Assembly: GCA_031841125.1 (NCBI GenBank)
Contig: CM063109.1
Coordinates: 64,858,914-64,922,913, forward strand
Length of the DNA stretch: 64,000 nt
Source: Acanthococcus lagerstroemiae
Taxonomy: Eukaryota; Arthropoda; Insecta; Hemiptera; Eriococcidae
Direction: 5' to 3'
Shown here: in pieces, positions 23,440 through 35,690 of the stretch
Numbering within the stretch: the stretch's first letter is position 1
How the letters are laid out: each line of letters opens with the position of its first letter
Translations under genes and position numbers: made by a program
The notes under the pieces: model-generated
The model's input: only the letters and a program-made list of their open reading frames with translations
Told to the model about the DNA's origin: nothing
The model's database searches: none

Positions 23440-25969
23440 TCTTTTTTGCAATAGTCAGAACGTCAACACATGGACTAAAGAATTGGGAGGAATATTACAA
23501 TTTGAAAGACACAAGCGCAGCAGCTGAGTACTTTAGTACGGTAGTTCAATGTATTTTGCAAAATGCAGTGCCATTAAAAAAAGGTAGGAGGAACCGGATA
23601 TATCCTGTATGGTTTTCAGCTCAAATCATTGCCAAAATTTAAAAAAAAAAAGCCCCAGCTCATAAGACATAAAAAAAATCGGAACTGTCACAACTCATTA
23701 ACTAAGTATAAAGAGCTTCGAAAGGAGCTGAAAGTACTTTTAAAGCAAGCTTGGTTGCAATATAATACTAAAATGGAGGAGGGTGTAACAACAGAACCTA
23801 AAATATTTTGGCGGCATGTAAAACAGAGATGTAACAATAGGTTCAAGGCTCACACCTTTTTACATACAATAATAAATCTCATGATACACCACAAAATATC
23901 GCAATGGCATTCGCTGACTACTTTAGCAGTGTATATAAACCCAATAATAATGATGATTCTCTTATACTAGGGGGTTTAAACCTTAAACTTTCCAGTCCTT
24001 CCATTATCCAGGTAAAGAATTTCTTTTCAGAAGAGGTTGGACTGGCTCTGCAAAATTTCAAGAGTAGTAGCTCTTGTGGTCCTGATGGCGTCCCCCCATA
24101 TGTTTTCAAGGCATGTTGGTCATATTTAGCAAAACCTTTCAAACATCTGTACAACTTAATACTTGAAAGTCAAGTTTTCCCCTCATCTTGGAAATTATCA
24201 AAGGTGATACCATTACCCAAAAAAGGAAATTCCAGCATTGTAAACTATTACAGACCAATCTCACTCATTCCATTACCTTCTAAAATATTTGAGACACTTC
24301 TTTATAAGTCCCTATATAAGCAAGTACACTTATTTTTCTCTGATTGTCAACATGGGTTTCTGAAGGGTCGGTCTGTACAAACATGTCTTTGGAAATTTAC
24401 AAATGAAATAAACCAAATTTTTAATGGTAGACTGCAACTTGATGTGATTTATACGGATTTTGCTAAGGCTTTCGACACTGTTAACCAGAATATTCTACTA
24501 CATAAGTTAAAAGGTATTGGGTTCTCCTTAAAATTAACAAATCTCTTCCAGTCTTATTTAGAGGATAGGCAGCAATTTGTTGAATACTACGAGTTTCAAT
24601 CAAACAGTTATCCATGCCCCTCTGGGGTTCTGCAAGGGTCAGTTTTGGGCCCATTTTTGTTCTTAATTTTCATAAATGATATTTGCGACAGAATCTCCCA
24701 CTCTAAAATGTTATTATACGCCGATGATTTGAAAATTTATAAAACTATAGATTCAATTCAAAATTGTGGGGAGTTTCAAAATGACCTGAACAAACTTGCG
24801 GAATGGAGTCAAAAAAACTTATTATCCTTTAATGTTAGTAAATGTGTAAAAATAACGTTTACTAAGAAAAAGAATACATATTTTAAATTATCTATACAAG
24901 ATTTTGGAAAACAAATTAACCAACGTTCAAGAAGTCAGGGATTTGGGAATTTTACTGGATCAAAAGTTGAGCTTTTCAAAACATATAGAAGAAATCACAT
25001 TACGTAGTAAAAAAATACAAGGTTTCATTATCAGAAACAGCAGAAATTATAAGAACCCACAAACAATCAAAATGCTTTATTTTTCTTTTGTCAGGTCAAT
25101 TTTGGAATTTTCTTCCTTCATTTGGGAACCTGAAAGGATTGACCTTATTAATAAAATTGAGAGTATACAGCGTAAATTTTTAAAATATTTGTATTCAAAA
25201 TTATTTTCTTACTATCCATTCGATGTAACATATCAGGAACTATTAATAGGGTTTGAAATAACAACACTGGAAAATAGACGGAAATTAGCTGGCATAGTTT
25301 TCTTGAGAGATATTTTGAATAGTAGAACATATGATAGCGATATATTGGCTTGCATACACATCAAAGTTCCAAATTTTAATAGTCGATTCAACGATTTATT
25401 TGCAATACCTAGATACAGCAATCACAATATACGTCTTATTCGTTCGTTAAAATTATTCAACACAATTGTCAGACTAAACCCTAACATAGATATTTTTCAT
25501 ATGAACAGACCAATGTTTATATATTCTGTCCAACAGGAGCTTTCCTGCCATACCTCCTAGCTGCAACTAACCGGTAGGTTTGTGTTATCCCCACTCTATG
25601 GACCAGTGCCATTGGCTTCCCTTCCATAAACGGTCACTGTCGTCATGTTTTCATAATATGTCTCCCCTCCCTCCCAAATGTTCCTTCTCCACCTTTATCC
25701 TGTGTTCCATCCACTATATATTTATTTTTATTTTGGCAAATTTATTTGTTTTGTTTACTTATTATTTTTTTTATCTTATCTTATTTTATTTTTGGTTTTC
25801 TTAGTTTGTTATGTTTTATTTTTGCTTCTTTTATGTATTTTTACTTTATTTTATTTTCCACCAAAATTTGTGGCAACTTATAATTTGCAAATAGTCTTAA
25901 TTATAGTCCCCCTCTGTTATTGGCCACTGTGCTGTTGAGGGGGACTTAAATTTCTAATAAATAAATAAA
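23440..25969 (+). mobile_element. Non-LTR retrotransposon (CR1/Jockey-like), 5'-truncated, frameshifted
   Basis: After a short linker region (YPVWFSAQIIAKI near 23620) the frame 23904-25007 encodes a full reverse transcriptase core. Its blocks are SSSCGPDGVPPYVFKACW, VIPLPKKGNSSIVNYYRPIS, QHGFLKGRSVQTCL, VIYTDFAKAFDTV, VLQGSVLGPFLFLIFIND and the catalytic LLYADDLKIY. The frame shifts near 24900 and continues in 24904-25560 (EVRDLGILLDQKLSF, SFVRSILEFSSFIWE). Another shift lies near 23630 and one near 23900, so no intact ORF2 exists and the endonuclease is missing. The 3' end reads GGCCACTGTGCTGTTGAGG and then a TAATAAATAAATAAA tail, shared in outline with the copy at 16766-18105. Confidence 0.9.
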
Positions 25970-28105
25970 GTCAGGGTACCGAAACTTCACTATGGTCTGA
26001 TCTGTTAGCGCGAGGCGATATTGGAGGGGGCTGTTCGCTGTTAATCATAATCCAGCTCGTTCAAGTTTCATTATTGTAAGGTGTATTTTATTTATTTATT
26101 TTTAAGGGGGGAGGAAGATTTAAGAGCGATATTGATACCGTTTTCAGGAAAACGTATGGAAATTGGAAATTTATTAAGCGCAGCAAGATCGTTTATTGCT
26201 AAAAAGGAAAGAGGGAAGTCAACACTTGAGACGCAACTTTGGGAACACTATTCCGAACTTCTGAGAGGGCAAAAAAAGAAGAGACAAAACGGACTGTTTG
26301 GATCCAGTCGATAAGAAAATTCTGCATAAAGTAACCGAGGTTAACACGAATACCAGCATGGTGAAGGTTTGACGGATGTGGTATCGCCATACAGAGTCAT
26401 AAGCTTTGGATAGGTTTATGGAGTGGAGGTAGTTATGGTTTGGCTATGCGTTACAGATACAGATTTCTAGGCTTGCAATAACATGAATTGTGGAGGGTTT
26501 TTCGGGAATCATAATTATTGCTCTGGAGCCAGGATGTTTGGGATTTTAGTGGTTTTTTTTTCTTTCTTTCTTCCTTCCTTTTATTTCTTTCTCCGCATTG
26601 AGTGTAAATATTATGAATTTCAGTCAAAAAGGCTGCAAGATGGAGGCAGGGTGTAAAGGAGGTCATAACATCCAATGTTGTTCAAAAAGTAGACACTCTA
26701 CAAATTTTGGTAGCCAGTCGACAAAAAATGAAATACAAGGTTTTTTTTCAACAGTTTATATTCTGGTTGACATTTTTGTTGACTATAGTCAGCCAAAACG
26801 ATTTGTTAGCTACGGCCCTGCTCGTCAATTTTAATTTTTTTTAAATTCAATTAGGAGAAATTTCACTCGAGCTAGGGTATCAGAGGCATAGAAATGTAAG
26901 ACAAAATTGTGCATAGTCCTTAGCCTCCTTGTTCAAATCCCAAAAATGTCTTATCAAAGATATTGTTTTTTGTCTACTTTGTGTCCTGCTGCCTGATTTA
27001 TTAAAGAAGACATTGTTTTACCTCCAATATCAATTTTAGAACTTTTTATAAACTAAGATTTTACGGCTCTTTTTTTGTCTTCCTAGTTTCCTTTTAGAAT
27101 AATGGAAATAACACATAAAATAAGGTTTCTGTATTGCAGTGTATTGCCTTATAAACGTACGTACACTGCCTCAAAATATTCAATCGGTGTCGTCCTCTGG
27201 TTTCAGAAAAACCACTCTCAAGTTTTATTAATATACATGGAGTTACTGGACGAAATTATCTTGTTTAGTTATTTGCAATGGCCGAAAAAAGTCTACACGC
27301 TTCAAGCTGCCCATCAATAATATTCAAACATTTTCGAAGTACCTACTTAACGTCGATAACCAACATTCGTTGTACTCAGAGATTGACCAATTTCATTTTC
27401 CTAAATCCTTGTCGGGTGTAAACTTTCGCATTCGAGCTTTTCAATGTCGAAAAAATCGTTTACGAACGAACTCTTCAGCGGGGACGAATAATTTTGATGA
27501 AACAGAATAAATAAAGGTAGAGAAAACTGTTCCTGTTTTGAACCAGCATTTTAAAAATTTTTCCTTCAAGTGCAACGTGCATGATTGAGATTGGGTAGAG
27601 GGTAGAAGTACCTCATCGGATGGAAACTATGGGCAGCACATCTACAATAACAGTTTTCTTTCGTGTTAACAACCGCTTGACGTATGATTGCCATGTACCA
27701 TGGGTAAATTTGCCTTTGGACTGTAGATTATATCTTTCTTATTTCCTTTTCTTTCGTTCTTTTCCTCTTTTATGATATAATAAAGCAGAAATCGCTCAAA
27801 AAAGTCGTTAAAATTGAGAATTTAACCGACTTTTGAGTTTTTATAGCATTCTTACTGGCGTAGGCGCTGCTCGAACTTTATGAATTTCTTCGATCGCATC
27901 AAATTTTTACAGTGAAATGTGTTTGCCAAGTGCAGTACCTACTATTATAAAAATTCAGCTACGAGTACTATGACATTTCCTCCCTCACAAGGATACTTGA
28001 CGAAACGTTTACAATTTCGAAGCATAAAGTCAAGGTAAAATTGTATTACGTTAATTAAAATATACGTACATATCTATACACAAAAATTGTGTTAAGACTT
28101 GAAAA
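25970..28105. other. Intergenic DNA, no gene seen
   Basis: Short open frames here (26081-26314, 26598-26834, 27102-27320) show no family resemblance and no supporting splice pattern. A polypyrimidine run (TTTCTTTCTTTCTTCCTTCC) lies near 26560-26580. Nothing else is supported. Confidence 0.45.
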
Positions 28106-29230
28106 TTGATGAGTTTGATAGGTATCAGATATTTTACGATAAAACATGATCGTTTACTACTAGCACTGATAGAACAGGGCATCGATACCAAAACAATTAA
28201 GATAATAAAAAACACATACAATGCGACAGCTCATTTAAAACTAGACAGACCTGGAGAATCGTTTAAAATTGGGAAAGGAGTAGCTCAAGGTGATCCTCTA
28301 TCGGCCAACCTCTTCAATGCAATATTAGAAGGGGCATTTAGAAAATTAAATTGGGAGGACCAAGGACTTAATATAGATGGCAAGAGGCTAAATAATCTGA
28401 GATTTGCAGATGATATTGTACTGGTGGAAACTAAAAGGGAAGAAATAATACAAATGGTGAAAGAACTCACACGGGAATGTGAAGAGGTGGGGCTGAAACT
28501 AAACACTAGCAAAACAAAATATATGAGCAACAGAGTGAAAGAAAATCTCAAAATGGAAGGGATAGAGATAGAAAGGGTCAATGAATAATACACATACCTG
28601 GGAAGAATTATGTCGTTCAAACAAGGATAAAAGAAAGAGCTACAAGAAAGAAGAAAAAAAGCGTGGAGGGGTACTGGGCTCTGGGAAAAATCTTCAAGGG
28701 TAAAATGAAAGTGCCATCCAAAATCAGAATTCTGTAATCTTGCGTATATCCAGTCCTAACGTACGGGGCACAAACTTGGGCACTAACGAGGGAGCAAGCT
28801 AATAGCATACAAACGACCCAGCGGAAAATGGAAAGGAATAAGAACAAAAGGTAAAATTAGGAACAGTGTGATTAGGAAAGAAACAGGAACAAAGGATATA
28901 CTCGTGACAATCAGGTTGCAAAAAATTAGGTATGCAGGACATATAGCAAGAATGGAGAATGATTCATGGACAAAAAGGGTAACTAATTGGACACCGTACG
29001 GTAATAAAAGGAGAAGAGGCAGGCCAGCAAAAAGATGGAGAGATGACATTGAGGAAAGGCTAGGAGTGCTATGGAAGAGGAGAGCGCAAAATCGCAGAAT
29101 TTGGGAACGAATAGGGGAGACCTATGCTCGGGAATGGGCGTCCGGTACATAAATAGGCTATAAATGCAAATGTAAAAATGATAAATGTGAAATGCCGGAA
29201 TAAAGGTACTATTATTATTATATTTTCAAT
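28106..29230 (+). mobile_element. RTE-like LINE, 5'-truncated and broken
   Basis: 28106-28588 encodes an RT core fragment: EQGIDTKTIKIIKNTYNATA, FKIGKGVAQGDPLSANLFNA, the catalytic ADD in NNLRFADDIVLVE, and LKLNTSKTKYMSN. A stop at 28586 interrupts it, followed by YTYLGRIMSF-like sequence. The C-terminal tail resumes at 28868-29152 (IRLQKIRYAGHIARMEND, KRRRGRPAKRWRDDIEERLG). The 3' end shows AAATGCCGGAATAAAGGTAC and an ATT repeat. It is an inactive member of the RTE-like endonuclease/RT class and relates to the fragment at 9994-10560. Confidence 0.88.
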
Positions 29231-30539
29231 AATTAAACCTACGCATAACTTTATACGTGGTGTCCATTATTTTTCACATTTTGGAAAACTGAGGGGCTAC
29301 CCCTTGAATTTATTCCCTGAGGTAAATCTATCATCAAAATTTGAAATGATATTAACCCCTGCCGCCAACTGCTTGAAGTTTAATATACGGGATTTACACG
29401 AGCATTTTGCATCTATCTATCACGAAATTGTGGGAAAAAAGCACTTTAAGGAATCGGAATATAGTGTGAGATTATTCATTAGTTTTAAAGGGGATGAAAT
29501 TTCGAACATTTTTAAGAAAAGAAACCGGTTCTAGGGTAAAAGTTGGTTTTTCGAGGAATTTTCAAAGTTCGAGTTTGCAAAAAATCTACTATTGATAAAA
29601 TGAATTGTTTTACTTTTCAACCGGCTTGTCCTGTTATTAAGCTTGACCTATCTCAACGTATTTTTTACTCTAATTTCAGGAAAACTAAATTTTTGTCAAG
29701 AGTGTATTCTGACTTCAGTTAAGTTGCAAATTTTAGCTATGATGAGAAATTAATACAATAGACCGCCAGTTATAGGTATAGGTAGTAAGTGCATCGAGAT
29801 ACCTACATATTCAAAACCATTTGAACGGGAGTTTTGTCTAAATAGCGCATGTAATATCCCCACATACCCAATACATGTGGTTGGAAAATGATTTCATCTT
29901 GTAAATGTGTACCGTAGTAGTTCTGACCGAAAAGAAGTGTCAGAGGAAGTACATATCAGCGTATAAGTATTACTGTATTAATAAATTTCAGCCTTGAACT
30001 TTTAAACAGTGCACAATGTACTGACTAAAATGCATTTTGGAGAAAACTGAAAGTGGATAATATGGAGTGCTCAACTGGAGATCAAACATTGAAAACGTAT
30101 CTTCTTTTTGCAACACGCTAAATATTATACCTATCCAGCCGCAGGTTTAAAATACCTAACTGACATAAAGATTTTTTGTTTTGTTTTAATGAATTGTCGA
30201 TGTACAGCAGTAACCTGCGAAACATATGTCTCCATAAATGTACCAAATGTCGCAAAACGCCGTCCAAATAGACATCACAACGGACAGAAAAGAGAAAATT
30301 GTTCTACTTTTACCAAGTTTTATAGAGGTATTAAACATGTCTATGTGGCTTGCTAAGCTGGTGTTGATATACCTAATGCGTAACATGGAATATTGAGCGA
30401 ACCGTAACACGGGGTGACTTTACAATCACGGGGTGACTTGGCACACGTAGGTTTTCATTACTCCTACAAATGCGAGGGAAAAGACAGAACATGTGACAAC
30501 ATAGATACGTGACTGCTTGTAATGTAGGATGTTGTAGCT
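29231..30539. other. Intergenic DNA with transposon-end motifs
   Basis: No gene is supported; the frame at 29178-29534 is unrecognised. CACGGGGTGACTTTACAATC followed by ACGGGGTGACTTGGCACACG near 30408-30450 is a tandem pair. It resembles the CCGTCAACTGGGGTGACTTTAC motif at 2802. Confidence 0.4.
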
Positions 30540-30823
30540 ATTGGCGTTTAGACACTCCTGTAGGTGCGCTAGTGTAGTGGACGAAAAGATTATCAGGGTA
30601 TATTTACCACAGAAACATGTACACGTAAAATGAGCTCTTTTTTATGGAAAACTGAAGAGAATAAACTAAAGCGTCAGCCCTTATCATTTCCTTTCAGATG
30701 AGCCCCACTTCAGTTTTTTTGCAGAAGATTTTTGTCGCTGATCTTTTCGTCCAAATACACAGATCAGCGCGCTGCATTTCATTAGGCCGTTAGAGAACAA
30801 CTCTTTAGCGTCCAAACACGAAT
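30540..30823. mobile_element. 284-bp MITE, copy 1
   Basis: It begins ATTGGCGTTTAGACACTCCT and ends AGCGTCCAAACACGAAT, so its ends are imperfect inverted repeats (GCGTTTAGACRCT type). It is an inverted, diverged copy of 35406-35690. Shared internal landmarks include GTAGGTGCGCTAGTGTA, CATTTCCTTTCAGATGAG and CTGATCTTTTCGTCCAAATA. It has no coding capacity. Confidence 0.75.
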
Positions 30824-32371
30824 TGTGTTTAAACAACTCGGTATGAAGATCACAATGACATTATAACGAGTGAAAATTGAAGGAAACTTATTTTTATGTT
30901 TGGTATCATTACACGTAGAATTTGATTGCAGTCGTGATAAAACTAAATTATCATGAATTAATCAGCATAGTGACGTAGTAATTGGAGAAAAACTGAGGGA
31001 AAAACATAGAGGGGGCAACTTAGCATACAACTGTTCATTTGTTCTTGTAGCCAGTAGGTCAGTTTCAGAGAATGAAGAAGAGCAAATCAAATGTTTATAC
31101 ATTTCAGAAATGCCGATGGCATACGTTTGTTTATTAAAATCACTTCCTTTCAAAAGAAATGTCTCATTTGATTTCTTTCTTATGATTTCTGGAACAAAGC
31201 AAAAGTACTACAGTTCTCATAATTGACATTCTTTTTCTTTTACATACATTAACAGTATACCTACATAATAATACATCAATTTGGTATTACTTGGCACTTT
31301 TAACAGACAACACTACAAATTAACAATCCCCCCCCCCCCGTTCATTCATGAACATAAATGCAATGTCACTCCATCGCAGTATCATTTGGCACACTTATTT
31401 CATAATTCTGTGTAAAACTTTGTAGGGCGGGAGGTGTCACAATCTCCTGGGGTTAGTATTCCACAATGTCCCATCAAAATTACAAAAGATATTCTGATTC
31501 GTTAACCCAGTTTTTACGGTCTGTAGAGTGCCCCAAACATGCAAGTACAGGAAAAAGTGAGCGAAGTCCTGTGTTACAGAATAGGGAGTAGATAGATGTA
31601 TGTGTCCACCTCTCTTCATCTCTCATTTCTAGATGAATTTTATGTAGACGATCTACTAAACAAGAATATCCACTTCTTTTCAACTGCTCTGGCAACCAGT
31701 GGCGGATCTATGGAGAAGGTTTTGGAGGTTCAGGCACCCCCCTTCGGGCCGAAAAAGGAAAAAAAAACATTGCGAAAGCACATTATATAAAAATGTAGTG
31801 AACGTGTACGTTCATTTTGAAACGATTTAATCACATTATGAAACTTGTCTGCAGAAACTATTTAAAATGACATCCATCTTGGAAATGTCTACTAGATTGA
31901 TCTTTTTTTTCCACGTGGATGTTAAATATGTAGTACTTGTAATTCTCTCGGTGTTAACAGAAAATGGTAAGTGAGAGCGAGTACTTTCAACATTTCTCAG
32001 CATGTCAAGCATACACTGTATAAATTTTCGACAGGTATTTTCGGACTTGAGCACACTTTCACTTTCACTTTCAAAAAATATCAAGCTAGATCACTTTCCG
32101 ACTAGTACAACCAGAATAACAAACCGATAATTAAAAAACAAAACAAAAAAAAAAAACTACGTTTATTTCGACAAAGATTCCTGATCATTATTATACATTT
32201 TTTGTATTCCCATCATCATTCTTCAAACAGAACACTAGAATTCAAATTCTGAAAAAATAAAATGCATAATGCAATGATTTTAGAATTGCGAGCAAAAGGT
32301 AGTCAATGGCTGTTCACAGATCTCTAACTAATATGCCATCTTCCAGGATATTTCATGCGACTTGTAGGTTA
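30824..32371. other. Intergenic DNA, no gene seen
   Basis: No convincing exon. A poly-C run lies at 31328-31340. Near 31695, CAGTGGCGGATCTATGGAG followed by CACCCCCC looks like the end of a hAT-type MITE, but its partner end could not be located. Confidence 0.4.
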
Positions 32372-33907
32372 TACAGACTTTTTTTGATGACGTCAGGATA
32401 AGATTCTCAGTGTTACCGCGCGCCAGATTTTTTTGCTTACATGAACTGAACAGCCCACTTCTGATAGAAATTGTAATGTTAATTCGCGATTGTCATCAAT
32501 TTCAGTTATATTAATGAATTCTATGAAACTTCAATATCAGTTTCATGTACTACATAATCATGTAGAAAAGGAGAAAAATGAAAACATAATAAAGCAGTAA
32601 GGAAGATGAAATTTCTATGCTTGAAGAGTTCTCATTTTCACCTCAATACGCAATGACCATACATTATGTTGAAAAAGGAGACATGAATCATCGAACAGTA
32701 GGCAAATGTACGAAACTTTTAAGATATTAAACGTTAAGATACACCGAATAGCAACAGAGTAATTTCCTTATCAATTCATACACGCGTACAGGGTCATTTT
32801 TAACTAGCGCATTCTTAATTCGACGCTGTTAAGCGTAAGGGAACCAACCGACATTTGTAAACAAAATAAGCTATTAGTATCATTGGAAAGAGCGTAAAAA
32901 GTAAAATTTTTCAAAATTGGGCCCCTGATTCAAAAAATGTGTACCCACGTTGAAAAAGCTTTTCAGTAAACGCTGTGTCATATATGTGTAGTTTCTACAT
33001 AGCTCTTGAATTTTGAATCACGAGTTCTCAAAAAACAGATTTTGCTGGTTGGTTCCCTTACGCTTAACAGCGTCCAATTACGCTAGTTAAAAATGACCCT
33101 GTATGTCAAGCAGCAGCAAAAGATACTGTTACCATTACTGCATCACATCATCATGAAACTCTTGCTTTAAACAGGGCGGTCTCGAAATTTTACTGGATAA
33201 AATGGTTTGCTGCTTTGTGCGAGATTATAGCTATCATTTGAATGTGCAACTGTGCAATTTCAAACGGTTTCCCACAGACGTGAAAGGAAATATCAGTGGA
33301 TGAAAAAAAGATAAATTTAATACTGTATGTAAATAATTTTCCTGGGTTCCAGTCTTGTACTTAGCAGTCTTTCGAAATACATTTTTCATAAATCTCAATG
33401 AATGAAACACAGGTTTTTCTTTTGAACTTATTATGCTGAAAAGGAGGTGGTCAAGGTAAGTAAGGTAGCAATATCGCAAGATGCTGGCCGGGTGCAATTT
33501 TACAGCTCTGAAACGCTATTGCTGAAACTGATGAAGATATTACTCGACTGCTGTTTGGTGTAATTTAATATTCGATAACTAAAAATATTCGTACATTTTG
33601 GTTTTCGTCTTTTTCTTAACATATTTATGGCCATTGAGTATTGAGATGAAAATGAGAACTCTTAAAGCATTGAAATTTCTTCTTCTATACTGCATTATCA
33701 TATTTTCATTTTTGATTTTTTCTACACATGTATACACGAAATTGACATTGAAGTTTCGTAGAATTCACTAATATAATTGAAATTAATGACAATGACGAAT
33801 TAACATCACAATTTCCATCAGAAGTGGACTGCGCTGTAAATAAAAAAACCTGGCGCATGGCAACACTGAAAATTTTTCCGTGACGTCAGCCTGAGAAAGG
33901 TCTATTG
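32372..33907. mobile_element. Foldback element with about 300-bp inverted arms
   Basis: The left arm (about 32372-32690) and right arm (about 33608-33907) are diverged reverse complements. Shared landmarks in order are TGACGTCA, CAGTGTTRCC, GCGCCAG, CCACTTCTGATRGAAATTGT, GATGTTAATTCG, GAATTCTAYGAAACTTCAAT and AGAGTTCTCATTTTCA. Arms of this length with little coding space between are typical of foldback-type elements. The centre is occupied by the separate TA-flanked MITE at 32789-33101. No transposase is recognised. Confidence 0.75.
32789..33101. mobile_element. 313-bp MITE with TA target duplication
   Basis: The ends CAGGGTCATTTTTAACTAGC and its inverse at the right are near-perfect terminal inverted repeats. 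Homology extends about 60 bp through GACGCTGTTAAGCGTAAGGG to AACCAACC. Both outer flanks are TA (32787-32788 and 33102-33103), the target duplication of Tc1/mariner-type elements. It sits inside the foldback element at 32372-33907 and so inserted later. Confidence 0.88.
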
Positions 33908-34952
33908 CAGGGCAGGTAGTGACAAGGTTTTATCTGCTCATGGAAAGATTACGGACTTCGAAATTTCATACGATTAGCACTAGAAAAAGCGGCGACTCAA
34001 CCAACTTGTTACACTTATTTTCAGTTTTGCTATTTGCTCATCATTTTACATTACATCTGCAATGAACTCTATGGCTCCGACTGGCCAGCGTAGGAAGAAG
34101 ACCAGACGATAAAATTCAGCAGAGAGATAATAGTTGTATGGCCTTTGAAAATCAGATAGATTTAGAGCCTGTAGCCGTCAGAAGGGTAGTCGCTAACCTC
34201 TGAAAGCCAAAGTCAATTTGAAAGTTCTTCTACAGCCAGAGCTCTAATGACTTAATCATTTTCATCGAAACAAGAGCATGAAGTCGACGCTAGTCCAGGA
34301 GAATTAGCTAAAAAAGAGGTGTTTAATGGAATTAATTGCAGCACAGCTGAAACTTGGTACGACTGTTCAGTACCCTCTTCGGAAAAGCTCCGTGATTCCC
34401 CCCCTCCCCTGGTGGGAGCATCACCCCTCGGAGTCCAAAAAGTGCCTCCGGAAACAGTTTTTGGCTTACCAAAATTAAAGAGCATAAAATTCTCTACAAA
34501 AATGATATCTAAGATCCCACACCAACCAAGGTAATCGGCGTTCAAGATCACACGAATATGTAAATATGGAGTAACCTACAACGCATGCGGTATACGAATG
34601 CTGAAATAATCGCGAAAACACATGACTGGATGCACAGAATGTTACATGGTCTAATTTCAATTTATTATCTTTATTATTATAAGAATTATTCATCTTCATC
34701 CGAATCTACATGTATACAATTTTCTGCGTTTAAACAACCTCCTCTACAAACGCGTGGCCACAAGAGAAACCACTTCACGGAACCACAAGCTCGTGATCCT
34801 GATGCGGAAAACTTAAGTTTGTGTAAACCCGCTCGAGACCCTTGGAAAATTGACCTTCGTTAGCCCTGTCTCAACCCGGTATGTTTCCCCTCCAGCAGCC
34901 AATCAGAGCCCCCCATTCGAGGGGAGTCATCAGGTTAGCCAATCACAGCGCT

Positions 34953-35300
34953 TCATTTACGTGTAGCCCTCTCACTACCCGAGCTATACACCGACGTTGA
35001 GACACCCGTGCTATACCCTTTATGTATGCCCTCTGTTTCCCCTTGCACGGATCCTATTTGTAGACCCGTCGTATAGCCCTTCCATATCCCCTTCATGAAT
35101 CCCCTCCGTAAACCCGGGAAGATCCCCTCTTGTAATTCAGATACATATGGGAAGGGATGATGGGCTCTCAGCCAGTTTAAAAAAGTTTGAACATCCTTTC
35201 TATCATGCTGCACTCGTGATTCCCTCAATTCTTCATGCTGAGCACTCGTTTCTGGTTGACAGATTGTGAACTTTTCCAGACCTTGGCAAAGATGAAGCAT
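34953..35300 (-). pseudogene. ORF fragment inside the 2.2-kb inverted-repeat element
   Basis: A 115-codon frame runs from HEELRESRVQHDRKDVQTFL through NWLRAHHPFPYVSEL. It then reads GLRRGFMKGIWKGYTTGLQI, with glycines spaced about every four residues. The matching DNA is a short-period repeat of GTANACCC/AGCCCTTCCATATCCCC-type words in inverse. The N-terminal part (charged helix, then DVQTFLNWLRAHHPFP) looks like real former coding sequence carried by the mobile element. The glycine-periodic part may simply be translated simple repeat. I cannot assign a family. Confidence 0.4.
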
Positions 35301-35405
35301 ATGACAGGGACACTAAGAATTCACTGCTGCAAAACGCTAGAGGTAACACCGCGTCAATGAGTCAGTCCGCCTGCACTCTTCATAATTCGCATGACTGTTT
35401 GTTCG

Positions 35406-35690
35406 ATTCGCGTTTAGACGCTAAAGAGTCGCTCTCTAGCGGCCCAATGAAATGCGGCGCGCTGATTGGTGTATTTGGACGAAAAGATGATCAGGGACAA
35501 AAATGTTCTGCAAAAAAAAACTCAAGTTGAGCTCATCTGAAAGGAAATGATAAGGGCTGACACTTTAGTTCTCTTCAATACTGAAAATGCTAGAGCTCAT
35601 TTCACCTGGACATGTTTTTGTGGTAAAAATACCCTGATCATTTTTTTGTCCAGTACACTAGCGCACCTACAGGAGTGTCCAAACGCCAAT
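35406..35690. mobile_element. 285-bp MITE, copy 2 (inverted relative to copy 1)
   Basis: It begins ATTCGCGTTTAGACGCTAAA and ends GGAGTGTCCAAACGCCAAT, the same terminal repeats as 30540-30823 in the opposite orientation. Internal similarity is continuous. Two copies of nearly equal length ending at the same points fix the element boundaries well. It lies inside the 34287-36452 element. Confidence 0.75.

Noticed and set aside
26930..26955. TTGTTCAAATCCC, similar to a tRNA T-arm
   Set aside because: No acceptor stem or anticodon arm could be placed around it; no tRNA was found anywhere in the window.
28285..29049. Minus-strand frames of 76-111 codons over the RTE-like LINE
   Set aside because: They lie antisense to recognisable reverse transcriptase sequence and have no independent support.
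29178..29534. 118-codon plus-strand frame after the RTE-like LINE
   Set aside because: No motif, no splice context, and the first part is LINE tail sequence; evidence is too weak to call a gene.
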